Origin: Spirogloea muscicola
Lineage: Eukaryota > Streptophyta > Zygnematophyceae > Spirogloeales > Spirogloeaceae
Direction of reading: 5' to 3'
Length of the DNA: 64,000 bases
Assembly (NCBI GenBank): GCA_009602725.1
Contig: WELB01000007.1
Location: 748,013-812,012, forward strand
Part shown: positions 38,557 through 51,169 of the stretch, piece by piece
Numbering within the stretch: position 1 is the stretch's first letter
How the letters are laid out: every line of letters begins with the position of its first letter
Position numbers and translations under genes: made by a program
Notes under the pieces: generated by a model
Told to the model about the DNA's origin: nothing
What the model saw: only the letters and a program-made list of their open reading frames with translations
The model's database searches: none

Positions 38557-39584
38557 TGCTCCTTGACACCAACTCTCCACCCCTACTCTTTTGAAAGTCT
38601 GTATGCTGGCTGCCCTGCTACTTCAGTGAAGCAAGTGGCGGAGATGTGATGCCATTGATGACGGCCTGGTGGCTATGTCTGCGGTGTTGCCAATCTGATG
38701 AACGGCAGGCCTCCAGCGTCGTCGCTCCTGTAGTACCCTGGAGCATGAAGTCTCTGGCTGCTTGTGAAGTTGCCAGGAGAGCTGGTGAGCCTGTGTACAT
38801 AGCAAGGTCGGAGTGATTCATGCCACTCCAACGGCAGAGCCAGCATCATGACGACAAGCGCGATGCTTCAGCAGAAACCGATTTATGCCAACAAGGGCCC
38901 CCGCCAGGCCTACAAGCGCTGTCTTGTTAAAGCAGAGGGCGACAGCAAAGGAGACACCGGGGAAAGCGGTCTGTGCTGCTTGGCGGCTCGCCGCCTGCAG
39001 CGTGGTGCAGGCCATGACTGCAGTACGAACCCTGGGCCTTGACTGTGCACAGCCATCGCCCTCTGCGTGCTGACCCGTGGTTAATGAGCGGGTCAGCTTA
39101 GCAGCAAAGTGATGTACATCTGTCAACGGGCTTGCCTTGGTACTTGGCCACTGAGGCCCTCCATCACTCACGACACACTCATTCCTCCACTGGAAGACTC
39201 TTTCTTCCCCTTTACCCCTCTCTCCTCCCTCTTTCCGTGCGGACTGCACTGCCAGCTCCGCCTTGGGGAGCTCTTGTTACTGCAGTGCTTAGGGTGTAGT
39301 AATCAGGGCAGCAGCGCCGGCGGAGGTGGCGACGGCGGTGGGCGAGGCTGTGCCCGTGGAGCCTGGAGGAAGGGGATATCCAGCGGACGCTGACAGAGCT
39401 TCCTTTACGCGCACGCCGACAAGCGCTGCCTGGCAGCAGCGGCTGCCGCCTGCCTTCAGTGGCGAACCTTCAGTGGCCCTCGCGGCAGCATGGCCTTTGC
39501 CGAATCCTGTGGCCGTATAGTGGCCGTGTAGTGGCCGCCGCTGATGCTGCCGCCGCCACTTAGCGAAGGCTGCAGTGGCTGGCG
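38557..39584. other. Intergenic region with a family-2 3' piece
   Basis: 39062-39190 is a retroelement family-2 3' end (GACCCGTGGTTAATGAGCGG, then GTGATGTACATCTGTCA and GGCCCTCCATCACT), which matches 51850-51960. A small plus-strand frame at 38848-39042 (MTTSAMLQQKPIYANKGP) overlaps a minus-strand frame; neither is recognised. From about 39310 the DNA is GC-rich and leads into the PHD gene. Confidence 0.45.
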
Positions 39585-42500
39585 ATGCCGGTGGTGGCGC
39601 GGGGCGTGAAGCCGCAACGCCCAAAGCGGCGCCGGCTCGGCGGCGGCGGCGACAGCGCCCGCCGGCGCTGTGGGCTGCCGGCTGCCGGAGCTGCCGCCGC
39701 CCATGACGTGGCAGACGAAGAGGCCTCGCGGGGCTTGCCGCCAGCTGATGGCGAGAAGGCGGCGGCCCGTGCAACCGACAGCGACGAGGGCAGCCTCGCG
39801 GCCGCCGCTCCACCGGCAGAGCCGCGGGACTGCCCACCAGGGAGCGCGCCGACTGCCGAGGAGGACGACGGCGGCGAGGCCGACAGCGGAGTCGATCAGG
39901 AGGAGCCAGACGCCGACGGATCCCGGCGGGCTGGCGAGGGGCCGCGCCGGCCGAGAGCCGCTCTCCAGCTGGGCTCCTGCGTCGACTGCGCCGACCTTGC
40001 TGCGTGCTGCCCAGACGACAACGGCCACCGGAAGGATGCAGTCAGCGAGGCCAAGACGGTGCCGCCAACATCCGAGCAGTCCCCAGCAGAGGCTCTTGGT
40101 GTTGGTGCGGTGCATGGTCTGCCGACCGGTGACATGGCCAACGGGCTTGGCGCTGGGCCCACAAGAGCACTGGTAGAGAGGAGCGCCGGTGCAGCCTGCG
40201 GCGACGAGCTGTGGCGGCCTGGCTGGCCACTGCGTCCCTGGATGGGCACGCTCGGTGCCCACTGGGCGCCAGGCAGCGCTGCCGGCGTACCCAGTGCCGA
40301 GGACCGGCCTGCTGCGTCCCACCCCGGGTGCGTTGGCGACGGTGCAGTGGGGGGGGTTAAGACTGCAACGTGCCGGGTATGCGGCGAGGTCGAGGCCGCC
40401 GGCTGCACGCTCATCTGCGACACCTGCGGCTGCTCCTTCCACTTGCACTGCTTGCAGCCAAAGCTTCAGCACCCACCCGTGCTCGACGAGTGGTTCTGCG
40501 GTGCCTGCAGCATTGTGAGCTCCATCAAGCGAAGATGCTGTCCCTGAGGTTCATCTGCTGGTCTTCTTGCTGCAGTCTGCCGCAAGCATTGCTCCAGAAA
40601 GATGTTGGGACCACTACCATTGTCTCGCCCTCATGTCTGGCGACCTTGCACCTGCACCTGCCGCATCTGCAGGTGAAGGGGCAGTCGGGCAGCGCGCTCA
40701 TGGTTGACGACATGATGGGTTGGGACGCCGCTGCCGTTGCTGGTTGCGTTGCGGCCGCAACAGCGGACCTGTTTGCAGCCGCTAGTGGCAGCGCCAATAT
40801 TGCTGCGCCGGGGAGGGAAGACTGGGGCAGCGGCGGCAGGGAAGGCGAGTGCCTAGATTGTGGGAGTGGCCCGCAGCGCTACCTGTTCCTCGGCGGCTCG
40901 TGTGGCCGCGTCCGCATCGGGCGCATGTGCCAGGCGTCCGTCCCTGCTTGGGCGGAGCAGCAGGCCATGGTCATGGCCGCTGCTGGCAATGAGGGTTCAG
41001 GGTGAGGGCTTGACCCGTGCAGTATCGCTTGCTGGCCTTTCTTAAGTCTATAATGCTCTGGCCGTTCGTACGTCTATAATGCTTTGCAAGTAGTCAAGCT
41101 TTGGACCGGTGGCAGCTGCAAGCAGCAGGTAAGGAGCGTGCTGCATGCCGCCACGACTCAGCCAAGATGTTAATGTTTCTTAGTAGTGCTTAAGCTACAG
41201 TTGGAGGGACCAGCCGCTGGCACGGGTGATTGAAAGGTCTTGTTGCACTGCAAGTTTCCAGATCTGGCTGATGCTCTTTAGTGCTTGCGGGCATTGGCAG
41301 GGCGCCAGCTTTGGGCCAGGAGGCAGAGGTCAGCGTGCAAGAGAAGAAGCGTGAGCTGCGCGAAGCGGTGGAGCGAAATGTGCGTGCTAAATGCCAGAAA
41401 CTAGGCCAGGCCCAGCCAACTATGCAGTGGCTTGCTTGGAGAATGTAGGGGCTTTAGTCAGCACAATGCCGATTGCTTTCTGATGTGAACACTTTCTATC
41501 AGCGTGACTGCTAAAAGCACCGCATCTTGCTTGGCCTGCAGAGAAGATGGCTTGCAGAGGAGCGGAGGCGGTTGGAGCAGCTGAAGGTGGAGCCCCTTGC
41601 TGGGAAGGGTGAGAAGTGGGTGCAGTGCCGCGGTGTCCTCGTGAAGGAGGGGCAGCCCAAGTCCGATGGCCGCCCGGCCAAGCGATCCATCCTCTGTGCC
41701 AAGTGGCGGAGGTTGGCGCAGTCCACCATGCCGACCCGGTCGGTTGTTTAGCAGAAGCCAGCCTGGTCAGACATTTGCAGTTGTTGGGCAACCTATGCAT
41801 GCTTAATCTGCCAGGTTACTTGCTTGCGGTTTGCTTATCTACGGCTCTTTGTATGGCTTGTGCACCAGGGTGCCAGCCACAGTGCAAGTTAGCGACAAGT
41901 GGGAGTGCTTCGACAACGTATTTGCCGATCCTTGGAGGGCGGATTGCAATGTGCCCCAGGTGAGATGTGGTCCATACAAGACCATGGTAAACATCCAGTG
42001 AAATGGCGTGAACTCTTGGGGAGCCCTCGAATGTTCTTGTAATTGTTAGATTGGACAGCCAGCAGTACCCAGTCGAGCTATGCCAATGCTGATCTGGGCG
42101 CAATGCTCAGGAACTGAGCAGCAAGGAGTTGGAAGTCATTCTGAGGGCGCAGGAGGAGACTCGGCAAGCTAAAATGCAGGTCAGTTGCTGCATTTGTCTC
42201 ATTGCATCACCTGTGGGCTCGGCATATCAGCTCACCGCTCATCTGTTGTACCTCTGCACCAGTCTGCTGATACAGCGCTCACAAGCACTAGTGCAATGCT
42301 CCCCTCAGCTGATACAGCACAGAGAGAGGTCAGCATGAGGAGAACAGCTCTCTGTTGGAGCACGCTCTTATTACAGTCTGTGACTTCCATCAGAATGCGC
42401 AAGATCCTCTCTCCTTGTTTGCCAATGCAGGAAAGAGACTGGGAACAGAAGTTCCAGGAGCTGGAGGCCTTTCTGAGAATAGAAGGTCACTGTCATGTCC

Positions 42501-43133
42501 CACGGCGGACTTTCCTCGGCCAGTGGTTGCACTCGCAGCGCATAGATGCCAAGCGGGGCCGCCTGACGCCGCAGCAGAAGGTGTTCTTGCAAAATGGGCA
42601 GAAGAAAGCAGCAGTGGCCAACTCGAACACGCACTTCTGACAATGTTCATACGACATTAAGATGTAAAAATAGAGAATTGGAAAGCCAGGGCCAACATAT
42701 TACAAGGCAAGGACTAGCAGGCCGCCTGGTTGCAAGCTCCCAGCCTTGGTAGGCCTGGCCAACCCTTTTGTTCAGTCAGTCTTGCTGTGTATTGAATTCG
42801 TATTTGGTGGTTCTGCAGGCAAAGCTGGAAGGAGTGGGCACTGTGATGGACATCCAGGATGCGCTGTGGGAGGAGGAGTTCCAGGCGCTCAGGGCATTCC
42901 AGGTCAAGCATGGGCACTCCGACGTGGCCCGCCAGCTGGCAGCCCAAGAGAGCCCGCGCTCGCGCGAGGACGCCCAGCTGGCGCAGTGGGTGCGCGCTCA
43001 GCGGCTGGGTGCGCGGCAGCCCTTCAAGGGGAAGCGGCAGCTGCAGCGCATCTGTCGCCTGCTAGAAGCCGATTTTGACTTCACTGTGCTTCCGCAGTCT
43101 TCGTCCCCGCCTCGTGCACATCTGCAGCAGTAG
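39585..43133 (+). CDS. PHD finger, CW-type zinc finger and helicase-associated domain protein
   Basis: A probable chromatin-linked nuclear protein. Exon 1 (39585 to about 40513) begins with a basic stretch (QRPKRRRLGGGGD), then a long acidic, low-complexity region, and ends in a PHD finger: CRVCGEVEAAGC, LICDTCGCSFHLHC, WFCGAC. A later exon (about 40674-41005) has ECLDCGSGPQRYLF. A helical exon near 41300-41430 has EKKRELREAVERNVRAKCQ. A CW-like zinc finger is split over two exons: KWVQCRGV, CAKWRRLAQ near 41600-41720, then DKWECFDN and WRADCNVPQ near 41900-41960, with an insertion between the first cysteine and the KWRRL part. Two helicase-associated (HA) domains follow: EAFLRIEGHCHVPRR with LGQWLHSQRIDAKRG near 42430-42590, and RAFQVKHGHSDVARQ with LAQWVRAQRLG near 42880-43010. 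PHD and CW modules read histone H3 methylation; no helicase core is seen. Confidence 0.7.
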
Positions 43134-43971
43134 GATCTGCCGGCTCACACATGATTGTATTCTGTCATTCATGTGAGCTCAATGGGCTTCACTTGGCTCC
43201 GTATGGGTCATTTGTGGTCGACCGTGTCCCTCTATGCCTGCATTTTCATGAGCTACAACCTTACTTGTAGGGCATGAGATCACCCTGAGATGATCGAAGA
43301 GCAGTAGCTGCAGGATACAACTCAGCTCCCGCTCTTCTATTACTTTTGATTGCTGTGGCCCGTTGCTGCAGGATGATCGAGTTGTAAGATTTGCAAGTGG
43401 ACTTTGTTAAGGATTCAACGTATCCGCAGCCAGCTGCCTTAAAATCTCTCTTACAGGAGCCACCAATTCTGGGAATAGGGCAACAAGCAACCAAGTCCAA
43501 CTTCTTTGGCCTTGGAGGTGCATTTACTTGAAGCCTTTGTTTCCAGATTTGAAGAGAACTTGAAGAGGCATGTGTGCTTCTGACAAGTGTCTTTGAATAA
43601 AGAAAGTCGCCCACTATCGCACTAAGATGCTTCCAATGTAGGTTAATGACGACGATAAGTGGATAAGAATGGCATGGCCAGCGTGGTAGTCTAGGCGAGC
43701 CGCTGAAAGTCCATCCTTTCAAGCGGCTCACAGCAATGTCTACAGTCATCAAGAGGCAGAGCTTGCCCCACTGAAGAAAGAAGTGGCTCCCATAAGGAGG
43801 CAGTGCCCCACTGGCCGAAAGTTGGGCGATCGAGGCAGGCAGGTGTGGAGTGCAGGATAGCATACAGTGCTTGATCCTGGCTGTGCTCGGCTTTGGTTAC
43901 CTCTCACGCCATCTCTCCATCAGTGGACAACTTCATTGCTGTCTTGCTTCTCCCATACCAAGTCTGCTGTG
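43134..43971. other. Intergenic region between PHD gene and NRPS gene 3' ends
   Basis: The two genes converge here. A 200-residue minus-strand frame (43863-43261) has no recognisable domain and could be 3' untranslated DNA of the NRPS gene, or hold its last exon if the donor-like site at about 44117 is used. No repeat is seen. Confidence 0.35.
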
Positions 43972-46900
43972 TTACCTTTGCTGGAAAGTGCTCCTACCAT
44001 TTGGGCTGGCCGTAGGTCGGCTCCGAAACCACTTCTTGCCACCGGATGTCTCCAAACGAGAGGCTCCAGAAAGTGGGTACGGAGCTTGGCGGGTGGAGGC
44101 AAGCACCTGCTTGTCCAGAGTGAGCCTGTCACCTGCCACTGCACTTTCCAGCAGTGCAGAATAATGACGGCACATGGCAGTCATGAAGCTCCTCTCCAGT
44201 ATGTCAGCCTGCCATAACAGAAAGATATGCAGGATAAGAGAGGTGTTTATCCCAGCCAACTGAGTAGGTCCATTAGCTGAAGATAAGTGCTATGAGACGT
44301 TGCATTAGCTTGGTCAACAGCCTTGCAGCAAGCATCCAATGTACTAGGCAGGCCATCAGACGATATTAGTCAAGGACTCCACACACATCGGACGGCACTC
44401 CGTGCGGGTAAATGACAATGTGCTACGGGCATGCATAGTGGCCAAGAGCATGTACTAGAACCTACGGGACGGCCATAAGGCTACCAGAAGATAGTAGGTG
44501 AGGCTTTCACCTGGTAAACCATTCGTCCAACAACTGAGCCGTCCTGCTCGGGCCGCATAAGCAAGGAGACCGCAGACAAGGACGTCTCTCCCTCCCTCAA
44601 CCATGAGACATCCATGTCATACTCTCCCTTGAGTTCATCATCAAAGTGTAGCCTCCAGGGAGCAGCATCCCTGCAAGCACAGAACATATCGAGTAAGAAG
44701 CTCAACAACGACGCCCTCCGCTTCACAGGTGCAAAGAGCAGCCTGCCAAGACTCAAGAAGATGCGCAGATGTTGACAGACTGTCTGAAGAACTTACTTCA
44801 ACAGACAGTGAAGAGCCCAGTCAATGGCTAGTCAGGACTGCTTGCAACGCATCTGCTCACAGATTCTGAACAGTTTGTGAAGATGAGAATTGCAACAATT
44901 CTTTGTCCAGCCAGATGAATGAAGGACACGTACGTGCCAGGCTGGAGGAAGTTGAAGTAGGCCGAGATGATAGCGTCGCGTGAGAGGTCAGGCTTGGACA
45001 AGTGCGTGGCAATGAGGCGGAAGGTAGTGCGCTGGTGCTCGATGGCAGCCAACATGCCCTCCTTCACCTGAGCCAACATGTCCAGATAATCCAGCCCGGG
45101 TGCCGCTGCTCGAGCAGTGGCGTCCATCTGTGCCACCTCCGTCAGTATCGGCCTCACATCTGCAAGGTGCCCGACAACACCTTGCAGCGGCGCAATCGGC
45201 CGCCGGCTGACCAGTGTTTCAACCAAGATGCGGCTCTGGCGTGACCAGAGGTGCAAGGTGGAGTTGAAGAGGGCCAGGAGTGCCATGTTGAGTGTCGCGC
45301 CTTGCTGCCGGGCCAGCCCCTCGAGCTGCCACCGTGAGGACGGCAGGATCACGAACTTGAGCCACGCGCCCCTCCAAGGCAGCGCCACTGAGCGGTTCTG
45401 CCGGGGGCTCAGCCGCAGCGTTTCAGGGACTCTCCCAATGGTTGCTCGCCAGAATTTGAGCTCGGCATCCCGACGGCTGCCCGCCAAGTCTGCCACTTCC
45501 CAGGCGACGTAATCGTTATAGGCCGGCACAGGCGGTAGGCCCTCCAGGGAGCCGGTTCGGTACACGTAGGGCAGCTCCCTGTACATGATGGCAGCTGAGA
45601 TGCCATCGCAGATGAGGTGGGAGGCTGTGATGACCAGCACGTGCTGCTGCTCGCCATCGTCGCTGCTGATCCCGCCAATCAGCGTGGCACGGAACAGCAG
45701 CCCCCGCGGGGCATTCATGTCAAACGGCTTGAGGGCCGCATCAATGGCGGTGCTCAACGCCGCCACCTTGTCGCCCGCCGATGCAAGCGAGAGGTCCGTC
45801 TGGTGCAGCCGGAAGGGGGTGTCCAGCTGGTCCACCTGGGACACGCAGTCGAACACGGAGTCCAGGTGGCGCAGGAATAGGGGGCCAGCGGCGCCAGCCA
45901 ACGCCGCCGCCAGGCCGCCGCAGCAGGACGGAGCGGGCCCAGCTGCCGAAGCCTCGACCGCGGACTCGACCGGGGATGCGCCATTGTTGCCCCACGTCTT
46001 GAGGGCCATGCGCAGCACACGAGCCTTCAGACCCTTGGACTCGACGGCAAAGCGCAGGCGCAGGGCCTGGTGGCGCTTCAGGAGCAGCTGGAATGCGTGC
46101 TCCAGCCGGGTCACGTCGACCCTGCCCCGCAGCCGCCACACGTCTGACGAATCCAGCAGCTCTGGCCTTGGAACCACACGCTTGACCAGGTAGATCATGA
46201 GCTGCGCCTCCGAGAGCCGCGCCCGCCGCGGGGGGCTGTCTCCCGGCGGCCTGGCCACCAATTGGCGACCACCATTGAGAAAGCTCTTGCCGGTGTTATG
46301 GCCCTTGAGGTCTTTGTCCTCCTCCTTGGCAACCTCCTCCTTCGCACCTTTTGCGTCTGGTTCTGCGGCTGCTGCTGCATCTGTCGCAACCCGCCTTTGC
46401 CTAAGCGCGTCCGCAAGCCCAGAAACCGTGGGGTTCTCGAAAAACTCGCGGATAGTCAGGACCGGAGCTGAGGAACGCTCGGCGGCAGCAGCCCCACCCT
46501 GCGAAGCGGACTCCTGGTCGACCAAAGCCTGTGGGAGCCGCGCGATAGCCTGCGACGCTGTGAAGGAGTTGCCGCCCAGGTCGAAGAAGTTGGAAGCTGG
46601 CCCCAGCACGTCAGCGACGCCTCCGCCACTCGGCAGCACGGCCGCAAAGACTGCGGCGACGGCGCGCTCCTCTGGCTGCTGCAGCAGCTGCTGAGCTGCC
46701 CAGGCATTGCTATTGTCGCCACCGGCTCCACCTTCGGCGCCTCCTCTGCTGCCTCCAGCTGCCTCAAAGCGGAAACTTTCTGGCGGGGGCTCTGGCAGGA
46801 ACTTGCGGTCCACTTTGCCGGAAGCTGTGTAAGGGAGCTCGTCCAGGATGACAAAGGCTGCCGGCATCATGTACGATGGCAGCCGTTGTCGGATGGCATC

Positions 46901-49900
46901 ACGCACGGCCCTGGTCACAATGTCCCGGCTTGTCGGGCCACCCAGCCTGATCTTGAGGTAGAGCGCCAGGTATGGCGGCCGGCCATCGTCGCCCCCTGGT
47001 CGCAGCACGCCGACGCAGCGCACAACCCCTTCTACACGGCTCGCTACATCCTCAATCTCTGCCGGCTCAATGCGGTGGCCCCTCACCTTGACCTGCACTC
47101 ATCAGCCAGATCCTCAATTAGCTAATGCAATTTGCCTGGCCTGATGCTTGTAATAAGATCTTGTAGTCAGCAACAGGCAACTGCGACACACCCACAAATT
47201 GCAGAGGACATTGCAAGCCCAAGAGAGGTAGTGTCACCAGCTTCTGCAGCTGCATGAACAGACCTGAAAGTCAATGCGGCCGAGGAATTTGATGCGCCCG
47301 TCTGCAAGCCAGCGACAGCGGTCGCCCGTGCGGTAGAGAACACGATCGTGCGGCCCAGTGCTGAAAGGGTTCTTTTGGAATTTCTTAGCTGTCAGGTCAG
47401 GTCGCTTCAGATAACCTCGCGACACGTGCACTCCAGCAATGCACATCTCCCCTGGAACCTCCACCGGCAGCAGCTCAAGGTGCGGACCTAGTACATAAAA
47501 CTGCACACATGTACAAATTGACCCAAGGTAAATAAGGCCTGATGCAGCTGCAATGCTAAGCTTTTGAAGCCAAGTACTTCACTATCTGCAGATTCTACCA
47601 TGCTCTGTACATGACAGGCAGGGCCTAGACAACAAGCATTGCAATGACTGCAGGTTTCAAGACAGTAGGTATCAACGTGTCCTTTGGCACACTGACATGA
47701 GCTCCCGGCCATGGTCGGCCAAGATTGTCCTCCACAGGCTGGTGCGGACGCCACACAGCTGAGCAGGCTGCGATGGCGCACTCTGTCGGAGCATAGTGGT
47801 CAACAACCGTCCTGCCCGCCAAGGTCCACTTCCTGCAAAGTGCTCGTGGTAGTACCTCTCCGCCCGTGGCCAGCCAGCGCAGGGAGGGCGCCAGATCAGG
47901 CTCTAGCAGCGTCATGACAGTAGGAGTAAGCACCACTCCTGTGACGTTGAACTTCCGGATGAAAGCATTGGCGTCAGTTAGCAGGTCCTCCTGCACAGGG
48001 TTTGACAGCAGAAGCCGTGAGCCCATGCTCTGGCCCACTGGTTTGAAAAGCAGACCTGCCATTGCACCCCTGAACCATGATCTGCTAGCTTGCAAGGAGC
48101 ACTGGGATGCTTCCCTTTCTCATAAGCTGGAGACATTGTGATGCCACTGCAAGCTTGACAATTTGACAATGCCATGTAAAACCTGCTCACCTTGGGGCAT
48201 ATGGCCACGGCAGCCCCGACGTCAAAAGCACAGTAGCAGTCCATTGCGTGCAGATCGAAAGTGGACGCGCTCAGCTGCCCGCGCACGTCGTTCTCCAATG
48301 GGGGCAGCAGCTCACGGAAAGAGTGCGCCATGTTCACGACACCCCTGTGTGTGACTAGCACTCCTTTAGGTGCTCCTGGCAGACTCAGTGCAAGGATGAG
48401 GTCAGTAACTGGCACATATCTTGAGCCTAGTCATGGCTAACGCAATGAATTGCAACCAAGATAAGAGGCCCTCTCCTTCACACTGATGCAGCTGCCGAGC
48501 GAAATCTTAGGGCATGCAGTCAGGATATGAATCAGTAACTAATAGCTGTGAGGCCTGAAGGCGCAAAATTAGATGTGCAGGATTTGCAACATTGAGCTCT
48601 ATTAGACTGTCTCCGCGAGCACGTTAGAGCAGCTGTTATTGTGCATGGCTTCCTGCGATGGTACACTTGACAACTGACCAGTGGAGCCGCTCGTGAAGAG
48701 CACGTAGCAGATGCTGGAGCCGGCCGGATAAGCTGCAGCAATGCGTGCCGCATCAATCACGTGCCCCTGCAGGCTCTCAGTGCTCACTAGGCGGACGCCC
48801 TCCCAGCCATCGGCCCACTGGAACGTGCCAGCGCTCTCCCGGTTGCTGAGAATAATGCGCAACTTCGTCTGCTCCAAGAGCTCCTGTGACCTCAGCTGCG
48901 GGTGCGCGGGGTCCAGGGGCAAGTACGCACGGCCGCTCATCATCGTGCCCAGCATGCACGCCACCCAGTCGATGCACCGGTCCATGCCGATGGCCACCAC
49001 GTCCTCCTGCCGGTAGCGAACTTCCTCAGAGGGGAGGCCGAGCGTAGCAATCAGGAAGCTCGCAATCCCCTGCGCTCGCTCGTGGAGCTCGCGATAGGTT
49101 ATGGACGCCCCGTGCTGCAGAACAGCCACCCTGTCTGGCCACGTGCGCACTGCTCGGTTGAACAGCTCGACGAGGTTGTCATCCACATCGGCCTTGGCTT
49201 CGACTGGGAAGGCTGCTCCCTGCCGCCGCTGCTCCATGTCGCCTTCGGGGTCTTGAGCCTGGAGCCACCTATGCAGCCGCTCTGGCGTCATCTTCTGGTG
49301 CAATGCGCGGGCCACCTTCTGGCCAGAGAACTCCACCTTCACCAGCTGCCGCTCCTCGGCGCAGAGCACATCCAGCCGATGCACAGGTATTGCAGCCACC
49401 TTGACGGCAGGCAAGGATGCCAGGGACTCCAGCAGGGATTGGAAGTTGGCTGCGAGCCGCCGTATGGAGGCGGCTGCATATGCCTGCATGCTGAACAACC
49501 ACGTCAACTCCAGGGAGCCGTCCTTCTTGAGAGCCGAGCGCAGCACGAGCTCACGCCCGTTGAGGCCGCCCTTGCTGGTGACACCAGGCTGGCACTCGAG
49601 ATCTGTGAAGTCAAAGAGCGCCTCCGCTCCCGTGGCCCACGCGTCCGTGTCTGCACAGTCCTCTGCTTCATCTCTTGCAGATGATGGTGTGGATTGGCGG
49701 TCCATCCCAGCCAGCAGCTGCGCAGCGACCTGCGACACCACAATGGCAAAGGGTGCCGCGCCCTCCTCGCCAGCATGCCATCCATTTTCCGCAGACGGTA
49801 GTGCAGTTGAAGGACGGTGGCTGGCAGTGGGCTCGAACGAGACCCTAACGGGCAAGTCCTCTACATCGCCGCCCTGCCAGGCCTCCTTCCTCGGCTCCGG

Positions 49901-50422
49901 CCCTCTCTCGCCGTTTGCATCCTGCAGCAAGGATGTGTCATGGGAAAAACCATTGACTGCCAGCTGCACCGTCACATGGCCGTTCTCCATGGCAAGAGCC
50001 TTGAGGATGGTGGGGTCGGTGGGCTGCCGAGCGTGGCCATTCAGCAGCTTATGGAAGGGGCCGACATGGCCGTTGACGGGCTTCTGCGCTGTCACCGTGA
50101 CGGCCTTGGCCAAGCCGCCGAGGCCATTGACTGCCGCTGCCGGTCGGCGGCAGGCCAAGGTCGCATTCACAGCGACGCGCTGCTCGGTGGGGTTATAACG
50201 ATGCAGCAGAGTGACGAAGGCCGAGAGGAGGACGAGTGGGAGCCCCTGCGCGTCGTCGATGCCGGCGTCCGAGCCAGTGTGGGTGGTGAGCTTGGCTCCA
50301 AGCCGCGATATCGCGGCAGCACTCTGAGCGGGCACCGTCGAGGACGTCTCGCCGAACGCCCGCGGCTGGACGCCATTGTCCACTCCCGGCTCCGCAGGCG
50401 CTGCGAAGGGAAGCAGCGCCAT
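43972..50422 (-). CDS. Non-ribosomal peptide synthetase: partial C, A, PCP, C
   Basis: Seven exons join in frame: 50422-48679, 48375-48191, 48029-47697, 47500-47264, 47092-44934, 44670-44511, 44208-43972 (5055 nt, 1684 residues). Domains in order: the C-terminal half of a condensation domain (GLPLVLLSAFVTLLHRY; floor-loop part near residues 270-350), interrupted by low-complexity sequence. An adenylation domain spans about 410-930 with VLFTSGSTG/APKGVLVTHRG (split by a phase-1 intron), STFDLHAMD (keeps the Asp that holds an amino acid's amino group), HYAPTE, YRTGD, GRIDFQVKVRGHRIEPAEIE and TASGKVDRK (catalytic Lys). A carrier domain has FFDLGGNSFTASQA near residue 1007, its Ser taking phosphopantetheine. 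A full C-terminal condensation domain has SHLICDG near 1305. No thioesterase or reductase is seen. The last exon may splice further at about 44117. The start is uncertain because a gap lies 215 bp upstream; the amino acid used is not predicted. Confidence 0.85.
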
Positions 50423-50636
50423 GCTTGCCAGCGGCGGAGCCCTGCCAGAATCATCTGCGGAAGCTGGGGCCGATGGATCCGGCAGCGGCCATGTCGGATC
50501 CGGCTCCCTCGGCGCTCAATGCCACAGGCAACCATGGCTGCCGCTGCGGGTGGCGCCGCGACGCTCGCTCAGTGGTCTCGCCGGCGGGGCCGCAGCAGCG
50601 ACGGCAGCGGCGTCGGCGGCGCGGGCCGCGGCGGCG

Positions 50637-51169
50637 NNNNNNNNNNNNNNNNNNNNNNNNNNNNNNNNNNNNNNNNNNNNNNNNNNNNNNNNNNNNNNNN
50701 NNNNNNNNNNNNNNNNNNNNNNNNNNNNNNNNNNNNNNNNNNNNNNNNNNNNNNNNNNNNNNNNNNNNNNNNNNNNNNNNNNNNNNNNNNNNNNNNNNNN
50801 NNNNNNNNNNNNNNNNNNNNNNNNNNNNNNNNNNNNNNNNNNNNNNNNNNNNNNNNNNNNNNNNNNNNNNNNNNNNNNNNNNNNNNNNNNNNNNNNNNNN
50901 NNNNNNNNNNNNNNNNNNNNNNNNNNNNNNNNNNNNNNNNNNNNNNNNNNNNNNNNNNNNNNNNNNNNNNNNNNNNNNNNNNNNNNNNNNNNNNNNNNNN
51001 NNNNNNNNNNNNNNNNNNNNNNNNNNNNNNNNNNNNNNNNNNNNNNNNNNNNNNNNNNNNNNNNNNNNNNNNNNNNNNNNNNNNNNNNNNNNNNNNNNNN
51101 NNNNNNNNNNNNNNNNNNNNNNNNNNNNNNNNNNNNNNNNNNNNNNNNNNNNNNNNNNNNNNNNNNNNN
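50637..51169. other. Assembly gap (533 N)
   Basis: The gap is flanked by GGC/CCCGCC-rich DNA just upstream of the NRPS first exon. It may hide the NRPS promoter or more N-terminal exons. The flank to about 51440 is GC-rich and has no recognisable gene. Confidence 0.9.

Noticed and set aside
45585-46694. Plus-strand frames of 130-200 residues opposite the NRPS
   Set aside because: They lie antisense to well-supported A, PCP and C domain coding sequence, and are Arg/Pro/Ala-rich shadows of GC-rich codons.
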